Shown: positions 1 to 7,091, counted from the stretch's first letter. The stretch is 10,831 nucleotides of DNA from Dehalococcoidia bacterium (GCA_030604795.1 JAUVVE010000014.1:1-10831); one strand, 5' to 3'. Notes: generated from the sequence alone by a model not told the origin. Translations and numbers: made by a program.

Positions 1-1
1 G

Positions 2-457
2 ATACGCCAGGCTATCCATGAGCTCAAGTATCGCAACCTCAAAGCCATCTCCGGTTCCCTGGCTGAGCTGTTGGCCGATTACCTCCAAGCCAATCCTGTG
101 CCCGGTGAAATTCTGGTGCCGGTGCCTCTTTATCCGCGACGGTTGCGGGAGCGGGGTTACAATCAATCGGGCCTTCTAGCACGGGAACTGGGCAGGCTGA
201 TTGATTTACCGGTAGTTGAAGACAGCTTGTACCGGTCGAGGGAAGGCCTGTCTCAGGCTAGGACGGCAACTGTTGAAGACCGCCGAAGAAATGTGGCTGA
301 TGCTTTTGCCTGCCGGGATCAGAGACTACGCGGAAAGCACGTCCTGTTGGTCGACGATGTGTGCACCTCAGAGGCAACGCTGGAGGCTTGTGCTGCCGCT
401 CTCAGGACGGCTGAGGCCGTTTCAGTGTGGGGCTTGACCGTGGCTAGGGAAACTTAA
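2..457 (+). CDS. comF: ComF family phosphoribosyltransferase-like protein (5' partial)
   Basis: The reading frame is open from the first bases of the window, so the N-terminus lies upstream. The TTG at 71 is internal, because the residues before it (an IHELKYRN-like stretch) match the segment that precedes the phosphoribosyltransferase fold in ComF proteins. That is followed by the typical VPVPLYPRRLRERGYNQS block (about 116-169) and a PRPP-loop-like LLVDDV segment near 344-382. The missing part should carry the N-terminal zinc finger usual in ComFC. In naturally competent bacteria ComFC helps handle incoming single-stranded DNA at the inner face of the membrane; elsewhere its role is unclear. 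Oddity: the usual TTGAT or TTGST after VDDV reads TSEAT here, so the conserved glycine is replaced by glutamate, which may weaken PRPP binding. It ends 15 bp before hpf and is probably co-transcribed with it. The family assignment is firm; the biochemical role is not. Confidence 0.88.
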   Translation: MRQAIHELKYRNLKAISGSLAELLADYLQANPVPGEILVPVPLYPRRLRERGYNQSGLLARELGRLIDLPVVEDSLYRSREGLSQARTATVEDRRRNVADAFACRDQRLRGKHVLLVDDVCTSEATLEACAAALRTAEAVSVWGLTVARET

Positions 458-472
458 CAAAGGAGCCAAGAT

Positions 473-1030
473 ATGGAGTTGGAGATTTTTGGCAAGAACC
501 TCGAAGTCTCAGAAGCGATTCAGACCTACATACAGAAGAAGATTGGTAGATTGGCTCGTTACCTGTCCAGGCTGAGTGAGGCTAAGGTGGAGATACACGA
601 GGAGAAGACCAAGTCGCCTCAGCATCGTTTCACTGTTCAGGTGACTCTCAACTGCAAAGGCACCTTATTGAGGGGAGAGGAAAAAGGTGAAAACATCTAT
701 GTCGCCGTTGATGCTGTGGCCGAGGTATTGACACGTCAGATTGAGCGCTACAAGGGGAAGTTGTACAAGAAAGGGAGAGGCGTTTCGCTAGCTCGCCAGG
801 CGTCTGTGTCTGAGGAGGTGACTGCCGGTGAGGATGCTGAGGCTTTGCCAAAGGTGGTGAAAGTCAAACGGTTTGCGGTCAAGCCGATGTCAGTGCCTGA
901 GGCAGTTGAGCAGATGGAGCTTTTGGGTCACGATTTCTTTCTCTTTGTCAATGCCGACAATGATAGGCTTAATCTGTTGTATCGGCGCGAGAGTGATGAC
1001 TACGGACTGATTGAGCCAGAGCTAGCTTGA
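473..1030 (+). CDS. hpf: Long-form ribosome hibernation promoting factor
   Basis: A 185-residue protein with the two-domain layout of long HPF. Residues 1 to about 95 form the N-terminal HPF/RaiA domain, starting MELEIFGKNLEVSEAIQTYI and containing the basic K/R-rich helix that binds the 30S decoding region. A charged linker runs from about 100 to 128. A C-terminal dimerisation domain from about 129 to 182 carries KRFAVKPMSVPEAVEQMELL, GHDFFLFVNA and YRRESDDYGLIEP. Long HPF blocks tRNA and mRNA sites and joins two 70S ribosomes into inactive 100S dimers in stationary phase or starvation. The ATG at 473 is preceded by a clear AGGAG at 461-465. The gene lies 15 bp after the comF-like gene. Its stop codon is 20 bp before the macrodomain start, which indicates an operon. 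No promoter of its own is evident. Confidence 0.96.
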   Translation: MELEIFGKNLEVSEAIQTYIQKKIGRLARYLSRLSEAKVEIHEEKTKSPQHRFTVQVTLNCKGTLLRGEEKGENIYVAVDAVAEVLTRQIERYKGKLYKKGRGVSLARQASVSEEVTAGEDAEALPKVVKVKRFAVKPMSVPEAVEQMELLGHDFFLFVNADNDRLNLLYRRESDDYGLIEPELA

Positions 1031-1050
1031 GATCGGTGGTGGGGTTAGGC

Positions 1051-1617
1051 ATGAGCGAACCCGGCGAAGTAACCATAGGAAAAACGAAACTTGGCTTGAT
1101 TCAAGGCGACATCACACGGCAGGCGACTGATGCTATCGTCAATGCCGCCAATCCCAGCTTGATGGGTGGAGGTGGTGTGGATGGAGCGATTCACCGGGTG
1201 GGTGGGCCGGCCATCTTGGAAGAGTGTCGCCAGATTGTATCTCGAATAGGGCGCCTCGATGCTGGCCAGGCGGTTATGACCAGCGGCGGCAATCTTCTGG
1301 CAAAGCATGTGATACATACAGTGGGCCCTGTGTGGCGCGGAGGCACTGCGCGTGAGGCTGAGCTTCTGGCCAGCGCTTACCGGGAGAGCTTGACGCTGGC
1401 CACCGAACATAAGCTGGAAAGCTTGTCCTTTCCTTCTATAAGCACCGGTGCCTATGGCTACCCGCTGGCTGAAGCAGCTGAGATAGCTCTGAGCACAGTA
1501 ATTGCTTTCTTGCGCGACGTGCCAACTTCGTTGGCGGAGGTAGTCTTTGTTCTTTTTGATTCAAGGACTTTCGAGGCCTACGGAGCGAGGTTGGCTCAGA
1601 GTGCTGGCAACATGTGA
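1051..1617 (+). CDS. Macrodomain protein, MacroD/YmdB-type ADP-ribose hydrolase
   Basis: A single-domain macro protein of 188 residues. The ADP-ribose site is complete: GDIT at 19-22, NAAN at 31-34, GGGGVDGAIH at 39-48 and STGAYGYP at 131-138. The Asn (N34) and Asp (D44) used by MacroD-class enzymes are present. Members hydrolyse O-acetyl-ADP-ribose, the by-product of sirtuin deacetylation, and remove mono-ADP-ribose from acidic residues or nucleic acid; the substrate here cannot be read from sequence. I chose the ATG at 1051. A TTG at 1027 would overlap the hpf stop and add eight residues with no family similarity. The ribosome binding site is weak (GGTGGGG at about 1038-1044), so translation may be coupled to hpf 20 bp upstream. 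The next gene, an alkyltransferase, starts 36 bp after its stop. The fold is certain; the choice between deacetylase and de-ADP-ribosylase is open. Confidence 0.94.
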   Translation: MSEPGEVTIGKTKLGLIQGDITRQATDAIVNAANPSLMGGGGVDGAIHRVGGPAILEECRQIVSRIGRLDAGQAVMTSGGNLLAKHVIHTVGPVWRGGTAREAELLASAYRESLTLATEHKLESLSFPSISTGAYGYPLAEAAEIALSTVIAFLRDVPTSLAEVVFVLFDSRTFEAYGARLAQSAGNM

Positions 1618-1653
1618 GCTGGTTCGTTGGGGTTTCTGTCTGTCAGGAAAGCC

Positions 1654-2157
1654 ATGAGTCGTTGGAGCTTTGTTTTGTTTGGTACTTGCGTGGGATGGAT
1701 GGGGGTTGTGGGTTCGCCGGATGGGCTCAGAAGAGTCATCCTGCCCCAGGAATTCAAGGAAGCAGTGATTGACCAGCTTGAAGGCTGGGCCTCACCTGCC
1801 GAGGGCAGAAGGTCCGCAGTCTTTGGCGATTTGCCTCAGAGGCTCAGCCGTTATCTGGAAGGTGAGCAGGTGGATTTCCACGACAAGTTGGACTTAGTGG
1901 GGACAACCCGTTTTCAGCAAAGCGTGTGGCGGATAACTCGAATCATCCCTTATGGTGAGACCAAGAGTTATGCCTGGGTGGCGAGGCAGTTGGATTCGCC
2001 CAAGGCGGCTAGGGCTGTAGGGCAGGCATTAGGCAAGAATCCGTTGCCGATTGTAATACCGTGCCACCGGGTGATTGGCAGCGATGGTGGTCTAGTTGGT
2101 TTTGGTGGTGGTGCGGAACTGAAGGAATACTTGCTGGGCTTGGAAGCTAGTCAATAG
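1654..2157 (+). CDS. ogt: Methylated-DNA--[protein]-cysteine S-methyltransferase (O6-alkylguanine repair)
   Basis: A 167-residue Ogt/MGMT-type suicide repair protein that moves the alkyl group from O6-alkylguanine (or O4-alkylthymine) to its own cysteine. The N-terminal part (FGTCVGWMGVVGSPDGLRRV, 9-28) is the usual short ribonuclease-like domain. The C-terminal winged-helix domain carries FQQSVWRITRIIPYGETKSY (87-106), the ARAVGQALGKNPLPIVIPCH block (119-138) and the active-site PCHRV with acceptor Cys137, then GFGGG and a C-terminal leucine-rich helix. There is no AdaA methylphosphotriester domain, so it is the stand-alone enzyme. The ATG at 1654 is chosen over the TTG at 1627 because AGGA at 1645-1648 lies five bases before it and the family similarity starts just after. 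It is the last gene of the comF-hpf-macrodomain cluster. No adaptive-response operator was seen. Confidence 0.95.
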   Translation: MSRWSFVLFGTCVGWMGVVGSPDGLRRVILPQEFKEAVIDQLEGWASPAEGRRSAVFGDLPQRLSRYLEGEQVDFHDKLDLVGTTRFQQSVWRITRIIPYGETKSYAWVARQLDSPKAARAVGQALGKNPLPIVIPCHRVIGSDGGLVGFGGGAELKEYLLGLEASQ

Positions 2158-2218
2158 AGAAGCGTCTGCTGGCATTTGTCCATTCCGGCGGGTTGCCTAC
2201 CTCAAAGCATAAGGAAGT

Positions 2219-2235
2219 AACTAGTGCCACTAGTT
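2219..2235. repeat. Perfect 17-bp palindrome, possible operator
   Basis: AACTAGT, a three-base centre GCC, then ACTAGTT: seven bases on each arm are exactly complementary. Each arm contains ACTAGT, itself a palindrome, so the site is also a direct repeat of ACTAGT with a nine-base period. It is not followed by a T-run and the loop is only three bases, so it is a poor intrinsic terminator. A dimeric repressor site is possible, but it lies about 150 bp upstream of the only good promoter. Function unknown. Confidence 0.45.
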
Positions 2236-2387
2236 TGAAGGTGTCTGACTCGGTGTGGTACAAAGACGCAATCCGTGTCATTCGCTTTGGCAACGTGAGA
2301 ATAGGGAGACACAATATCAGCCGGGAGTCAGTCCTGAGTGATAACGATACGGCAAGCCCCCCATGAGTTGATGTAGGCCGCTGCATT

Positions 2388-2417
2388 TTGACAAGCGACG
2401 GGCGAAGAAAGTATGCT
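2388..2417 (+). promoter_or_regulatory. Sigma-70-type promoter for the crotonase gene
   Basis: A perfect -35 TTGACA (2388-2393) and a -10-like TATGCT (2412-2417, four of six) are separated by 18 bp. Transcription would start near 2424, giving a leader of about 80 bases before the GTG start at 2504. Supported only by sequence match and position. Confidence 0.55.
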
Positions 2418-2503
2418 ATGCATCCAGCGCCTTCAGGAGCGGGTTCTTTCCTGGGGTGCTTGGCCTTGTTGGGGTGATACGAACAAGTATGAAAGGAGAG
2501 TCC

Positions 2504-3367
2504 GTGGAATATACGCAGATAGAATACGAAATATCCGATAGAATCTTGACCATAACGCTCAATAGACCCGAGCGGCTGAACGCTTACACGCGTGTCATGT
2601 GTAATGAGCTGCTCGACGCTTTTGCTCGGGCCGACGCGGATGACGACGTGCGAGTTGTAATTGTAACAGGTGCCGGTCGGGCCTTCTGCGCTGGGGCGGA
2701 TTTGAGCCCCGATGGTGCAGGCTCAGGACGGCGTCGCGGAGAACCGGTCGATGACGTTGAGGAGCATAGAGACCTCGCTGGCCGTCTCACCTTGCCAATC
2801 TACGACCTGAAGAAGCCTATCATCGCCGCCATAAACGGACCGGCAGCGGGTGTGGGTGTCACCATGACACTGGCCATGGATATCCGACTGGCGTCTGAAA
2901 ATGCCAGGATGGGATTTGTTTTCACCAGACGTGGGATTGTTACTGAAGGAGCCAGCAACTGGTTTCTGCCCCGTATCGTGGGTATGGGCAAGGCCGCCGA
3001 ATGGATACTGACCGGAAGAGTGTTTGGAGCTCAGGAAGCACCGGCTCACGGATTGGTCACGGAGGTTCTGGCGCCCGAAGCACTGATTCCTCGTGCGCGT
3101 GAAATCGCCTTGGATATTGCTCAGAATACTTCGGCGATAGCCGTTGCTCTTTGCCGTCAGCTCCTCTGGAAGATGGTGGGTGCTGACCATCCCATGGAAG
3201 CCCACAAAATCGAGGCAAAAGCTCTGGAATGGGCCTTTCAGCAGGCAGACGCCCAAGAAGGCATTGCGTCATTTCTGGAGAAAAGGCCGCCAAAATTCCC
3301 GATGAAACCCAGTACCGATATGCCCGACTTCTATCCCTGGTGGAGTGAGAGACCGTTTACATGGTAA
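2504..3367 (+). CDS. Enoyl-CoA hydratase/isomerase (crotonase superfamily) protein
   Basis: A 287-residue crotonase-fold enzyme acting on an acyl-CoA thioester. ITLNRPERLNAY (17-28) is the usual N-terminal signature. FCAGADL (61-67) and the NGPAAGVG stretch (111-118) form the oxyanion hole. TEGASNWFLPRIVG (147-160) and the AEWILTGRVF helix follow. The C-terminal EKRPPKF...DMPDFYPWW pattern is typical of a subgroup I associate with actinobacteria and Dehalococcoidia. By hand alignment with rat mitochondrial hydratase, the glutamate equivalent to Glu164 is E166, but Glu144 is replaced by phenylalanine (F140). An acidic residue (E148) instead lies where PaaG-like isomerases have aspartate. The chemistry may therefore be isomerisation or something other than hydration. 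The GTG at 2504 is chosen because AAAGGAG (2492-2498) lies five bases upstream; starts at 2456 or 2489 add unrelated residues. It is monocistronic and convergent with dnaE, so no pathway partner is visible. Confidence 0.9.
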   Translation: MEYTQIEYEISDRILTITLNRPERLNAYTRVMCNELLDAFARADADDDVRVVIVTGAGRAFCAGADLSPDGAGSGRRRGEPVDDVEEHRDLAGRLTLPIYDLKKPIIAAINGPAAGVGVTMTLAMDIRLASENARMGFVFTRRGIVTEGASNWFLPRIVGMGKAAEWILTGRVFGAQEAPAHGLVTEVLAPEALIPRAREIALDIAQNTSAIAVALCRQLLWKMVGADHPMEAHKIEAKALEWAFQQADAQEGIASFLEKRPPKFPMKPSTDMPDFYPWWSERPFTW

Positions 3368-3479
3368 TCACTGTGCCCCTCACATGAGGTGCTCTCGGGG
3401 GCTGTGCCTCGGCTCACCACCGCCGTGCGATTCACCGGGACCCTGCAACTCGGGGCACGCCGTCATAGAAGGTCCCCTC
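3368..3479. other. Convergent intergenic spacer with inverted repeats, possible bidirectional termination region
   Basis: Between the 3' ends of the crotonase and dnaE genes lie several complementary pairs. CCTC/GAGG make a small hairpin near 3378-3389. GTGCCCC (3373-3379) pairs with GGGGCAC (3452-3458). GGGACC (3437-3442) pairs with GGTCCC (3471-3476) over a 28-base loop. No run of T follows any of them on either strand, so none is a textbook intrinsic terminator. A role in ending both transcripts is inferred mainly from position. Confidence 0.3.
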
Positions 3480-6400
3480 TTAGGCTTCTGCGGCTTCTTC
3501 CACTCTCAGGTTGTTGTCTCCTAGTATGCTATTCAACTCCTGCCTCAATTCTGGGCAATAGTTGGTTGTGTTCGGCAGTTCCAAGTTGACTGTCTTTTCG
3601 GTGGCAACTATGGTGAGCTGCACAACATCCTCACCCGAGTATCTGCCCAGGACTTCTCTGACTCGATAGAGCCGGGTTATGTCCTCCTCGTCCTCATTGC
3701 TCTCGTTAATGGTGATGATGAGCTTGCGTGGTGATGCGAACTGGGTGATTGATTCAGTTCCCTGGGTTTCGTCGGTGCCCGGCTCGTATTGACGTACCCG
3801 GTAGCAATTGATGCTCACACGCTCATCTCTTAGTTTGACTGTGCCTTCAACCAAGAGGATTGCGCCTTCTTGCCACAAGCCTCTAGTCTGGCTATACAGG
3901 TCAGGCCAAGCGGTAATCTCGATGCTGCCGCCGAGGTCTTCCAGGGTTGCAATAGCAAAGGGTCGACTATCTCGTGTATGGAGCTGTCGCATAGTGGCTA
4001 TCATTCCAGCGACTGCTACCCTTTCACCAACCATTTCGGCGCTGATTTGGTCACAGAGGGCAGTAGTGGCGCTTGCTAGTTTGGGAGCTATTGAAGCAAA
4101 GGGGTGCTCGGAGAAATAGACCCCCAGCAACTCTCTTTCCCAGTCGAGTCTGTCTTTGAGGGACGAGTTGACGTTCTCCAGGCTCAAGTCGGGGAGTGGC
4201 AGAGGGACGGTCTCTCCCCAGAGGTCAAACATGCTGGCTTGTCCCGATTCTCTTAGTTGCTGCTCTTGTTGAGACAGGGCTATGATTCGGTCTATAGCCT
4301 GGACGAGCGTCTCACGAGGGGCCAGACAGTCGAAAGCTCCGGCTTTGATTAAGCTTTCCACAACCTTCCGGTTAACACTGCGTAAATCAGCACGTCGACA
4401 GAAGTCTTCGATAGACTTAAAAACACCTCCCTGTTGTCGGGCCGATATGACAGGCTTGATAGCTGCGTGGCCAACATTCTTGATGGCTGTCAGGCTGAAG
4501 CGGATGGCTGCCTCGCCATCTTGCTTCTCGATTGCAAAGCTGGTCTCGCTCTTGTTAATGTCAGGCGGCGGCACCGAGATACCCAGACGACGGCATTCGG
4601 CAATGGCTGAGATGAGTCTTTCTGAGTGGTCAGCATAGGTGTTCAAGAAGGCGGTCATATACTCGACAGGGTAGTTAGCTTTCAGGTAGGCAGTCTGATA
4701 GGCGATGAGGGCGTAGCTCACGCTGTGAGCTTTGTTGAAAGCATAACCAGCGAAGGGTTCGATCAGGGCGAAGATCTCGGCGGCTATTTCGGCAGATACC
4801 CCCGTCCGCTTGGCGCCGTTCATGAAGTTCTGCCGCTCTTTCTTCATGACCTCGGGTATTTTCTTCCCCATGGCTTTGCGGAAAATGTCGGCTTGTCCCA
4901 AGCTATAGCCGGCTAAAGCCTGAACGATGAGGAGTACCTGGTCTTGATAGACGATGACACCGTAGGTCTCCTCTAGAATCTCCTCGACGATGGGATGAGG
5001 ATAGCGTATGGGCTCAAGTCCGTGCTTTGCTCTTATGAATCTAGGTATGTGCTCCATGGGTCCAGGGCGATAAAGAGCTACCATGGCTGCTATGTCATTG
5101 AAGGTGGTCGGCTTAAGCTCCGCTATGGAGCGTCGCATGCCAGCCCCTTCCAGTTGAAAAATACCACCGGTTTCTCCGGAAGCGAGCAGTTCAAAGGTTG
5201 CGGAGTCATCCATTGGAATATGTGGTAGGTCTATTGAGATGTCACGCTCTCTAGCGATGATTTCTTTCGCTTTGGCCAGCAGGGTGAGGTTAGCCAGTCC
5301 GAGGAGATCCAGCTTGAGTAATCCAAGGCGAGCAACGCTTTCCATCGAGAACTGAGTCATGGCCGCAGCTTGTTGGTTATCTTTGCTGGCGCGTTGCAGC
5401 GGTACATGCTGAGTCAAAGGCTCTCTGGATATTACCACTCCAGCGGCGTGTGTGCTGGCGTGGCGAGCTGTTCCCTCCAGCCTCTTGGCAGTGCCAATCA
5501 AATGTCGTACTGTATCATCCTCATGGTAGAGGTTGTGAAGTTCCTTATTCTCGGCCAAGGCTTGGTCGAGGGTTATGTTGGGTCTGGGCGGAACCAGCCG
5601 GGCTACTCTGTCAACCTCGCCGTATGGCATGCCCAGGGCTCTGCCCACATCTCTAAGGGCAGCTCTGGCACCCAGAGTGCCGAAGGTGATAATCTGGGCT
5701 ACGTGGTCAGAGCCGTACTTGCGGGTGACATAAGCTATCATCTCGTCGCGGCGGTCATCCTGGAAGTCGAGGTCGATGTCCGGTGGCTCGCGACGTTCCA
5801 CGTTGAGGAAGCGTTCGAAAACCAACTTGTTGGCCAATGGGTCGATGTTGGTGATGCCAAGGCAGTAGAGCGCAAGGCTGGCAGCCGCACTGCCGCGAAT
5901 ACCGAAGAGGATGTTCTGTTCTCTAGCGTAGGAAATAAGGTCCCAGACAACAAGGAAGTAGTCAGCAAATTGTGTCTTACGAACAACTTCGAGTTCATAA
6001 GCCAGCCGCTCTTCAATTTGGGAGGTGGGTGAGCCATAGCGTTGCTTCAGTCCTTGCCAGCAAAGCTCAGCCAGATAATCGTCGGCTGTTTTGCCTTGCG
6101 GCAGATTCACCCTGGGCAGATGGAGTTGGCTGAACTCCAGTTCCAGTTGACACATATCGGCAATCTGTCGGGTGTTATCCAGGGCTTGCGGCAGATCATC
6201 AAATAGATTCATCATTTCTTCGGGGCTTTTGAGGTAGAAGAAATCACCGGCCATCTTTAGCCTTTTTTCGTCGTAAATTGAGGTGTTGGTCTGAATACAG
6301 AGGAGCAACTCGTGGATAGAAGCGTCTTCTTTGTTGATATAGTGGACGTCACTGGTAGCTACCACGGGAATGTTCAGCTTGGAAGACAGAGAGAGCAAGC

Positions 6401-6950
6401 CCTGATTGACCTGGTCCAGCTCGGGGATGGGGTGCCTCTGGATTTCCAGGTAGTAGTCGTTGAATACGTCCTTATGCCATAGAGCTGCCGTAGTAGCGTC
6501 CTCAAGGCGGCCTTCCAAGATGAGGCGCGGCAGCTCTCCGTGTGCGCAGCCGGATAGCGCGACCAGGCCGTCATGGCAATCAGCCAGGAGTTCCTTATCT
6601 ACCCTCGGTTTGTAGTAGAAGCCTTCGAGGTGCGCTTTGGTGACTAGCTGAATCAGGTTAAGATAGCCTCGCTGGTTCTTGGCGAGTAAGGTCAGATGAT
6701 AGGGATTCTTGTCACTGGCGCTCCGACTGTGGCGGTCCGTTCCGGCCACGTAGATTTCGCAGCCAACAAGCGGCTTTATGCCCGCGTTCTTAGCTGTGGT
6801 ATAGAAATCGATGACACCGTACATGCTCCCGTGGTCGGTGATTGCCAGGCTGTTCATGCCCAGGTCTTTGGCTTTCGAAACAAGGTTGGCGATGCGGCAT
6901 GCGCCATCAAGCAAGCTATACTCGGTGTGAACATGAAGGTGGGTAAACAT
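3480..6950 (-). CDS. dnaE: DNA polymerase III subunit alpha (DnaE1 type)
   Basis: The 1156-residue replicative polymerase. An N-terminal PHP domain (1 to about 280) keeps all nine expected metal ligands: H6, H8, D15, H40, E65, H85, C135, D201 and H203. The family C palm has the acidic cluster PDIDLDF (D391, D393, D395) and a third carboxylate at D548 (GLLKLDLLGL). The fingers include YRPGPMEHIPRF (628-639) and GYAFNKAHSVSYALIAYQ (735-752). A helix-hairpin-helix region follows, then a probable beta-clamp-binding motif QASMF (904-908, compare QADMF in E. coli). An OB fold (about 977-1056) and a C-terminal domain end the protein. Length and order match DnaE1; there is no intein and no PolC exonuclease insert. 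The complete PHP site suggests a built-in 3'-5' proofreading nuclease. The ATG at 6950 has only a weak purine-rich leader (AGAGAAAA). It is divergent from the lit-like gene. Confidence 0.98.
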   Translation of the reverse strand: MFTHLHVHTEYSLLDGACRIANLVSKAKDLGMNSLAITDHGSMYGVIDFYTTAKNAGIKPLVGCEIYVAGTDRHSRSASDKNPYHLTLLAKNQRGYLNLIQLVTKAHLEGFYYKPRVDKELLADCHDGLVALSGCAHGELPRLILEGRLEDATTAALWHKDVFNDYYLEIQRHPIPELDQVNQGLLSLSSKLNIPVVATSDVHYINKEDASIHELLLCIQTNTSIYDEKRLKMAGDFFYLKSPEEMMNLFDDLPQALDNTRQIADMCQLELEFSQLHLPRVNLPQGKTADDYLAELCWQGLKQRYGSPTSQIEERLAYELEVVRKTQFADYFLVVWDLISYAREQNILFGIRGSAAASLALYCLGITNIDPLANKLVFERFLNVERREPPDIDLDFQDDRRDEMIAYVTRKYGSDHVAQIITFGTLGARAALRDVGRALGMPYGEVDRVARLVPPRPNITLDQALAENKELHNLYHEDDTVRHLIGTAKRLEGTARHASTHAAGVVISREPLTQHVPLQRASKDNQQAAAMTQFSMESVARLGLLKLDLLGLANLTLLAKAKEIIARERDISIDLPHIPMDDSATFELLASGETGGIFQLEGAGMRRSIAELKPTTFNDIAAMVALYRPGPMEHIPRFIRAKHGLEPIRYPHPIVEEILEETYGVIVYQDQVLLIVQALAGYSLGQADIFRKAMGKKIPEVMKKERQNFMNGAKRTGVSAEIAAEIFALIEPFAGYAFNKAHSVSYALIAYQTAYLKANYPVEYMTAFLNTYADHSERLISAIAECRRLGISVPPPDINKSETSFAIEKQDGEAAIRFSLTAIKNVGHAAIKPVISARQQGGVFKSIEDFCRRADLRSVNRKVVESLIKAGAFDCLAPRETLVQAIDRIIALSQQEQQLRESGQASMFDLWGETVPLPLPDLSLENVNSSLKDRLDWERELLGVYFSEHPFASIAPKLASATTALCDQISAEMVGERVAVAGMIATMRQLHTRDSRPFAIATLEDLGGSIEITAWPDLYSQTRGLWQEGAILLVEGTVKLRDERVSINCYRVRQYEPGTDETQGTESITQFASPRKLIITINESNEDEEDITRLYRVREVLGRYSGEDVVQLTIVATEKTVNLELPNTTNYCPELRQELNSILGDNNLRVEEAAEA

Positions 6951-6979
6951 CGGGTTTTCTCTGGCGGGGCTTGTCCTAG

Positions 6980-6988
6980 ATTATAGCA
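6980..6988 (-). promoter_or_regulatory. Extended -10 promoter for dnaE
   Basis: Read on the minus strand this is TGCTATAAT: a perfect TATAAT (6985-6980) with the TG motif of an extended -10 (6988-6986). No good -35 lies 16-18 bp upstream (CATGTT is nearest), as is common for extended -10 promoters. The start would be near 6973, leaving a leader of about 22 bases to the ATG at 6950. Confidence 0.6.
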
Positions 6989-7037
6989 TAAAGCATCTGC
7001 AGAACATGATTGGAGCTTGGAAAGGATTTGGAGAAAG

Positions 7038-7067
7038 TTGACAGCCAGATGACTCGCCGATTATTAT
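7038..7067 (+). promoter_or_regulatory. Sigma-70-type promoter for the lit-like gene
   Basis: A perfect -35 TTGACA (7038-7043), an 18-bp spacer and a -10 TATTAT (7062-7067, five of six). Predicted start is near 7074, about 18 bases before the ATG at 7092. It is divergent from the dnaE promoter, with the two -10 elements about 75 bp apart. Confidence 0.65.
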
Positions 7068-7091
7068 TTGCTTTGACTCGACAGGAATAAA

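Larger units (their letters stand above)
2158..2503. other. Intergenic region between alkyltransferase and crotonase genes
   Basis: This gap of 346 bp has no convincing gene. A 79-codon frame on the minus strand (2147-2386) has no recognisable motif and overlaps the alkyltransferase end. The region holds a perfect palindrome (2219-2235), a pair of short inverted repeats (CTGACTC near 2244, GAGTCAG near 2325) and a promoter (2388-2417) for the crotonase gene. No tRNA-like cloverleaf and no T-rich terminator was found by eye. Confidence 0.6.

Noticed and set aside
2147..2386. 79-codon minus-strand frame in the alkyltransferase-crotonase gap
   Set aside because: No motif and no clear ribosome binding site, and it overlaps the end of the alkyltransferase gene. 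A lineage-specific small gene cannot be excluded, but nothing supports it.
2723..3256. 177-codon minus-strand frame inside the crotonase gene
   Set aside because: Antisense shadow; the plus-strand protein has strong family motifs over the whole stretch.
5370..6032. 220-codon open frame on the plus strand inside dnaE
   Set aside because: It lies antisense to the palm and PHP regions of a clearly conserved dnaE, has no recognisable domain, and is explained by codon bias of the opposite strand.
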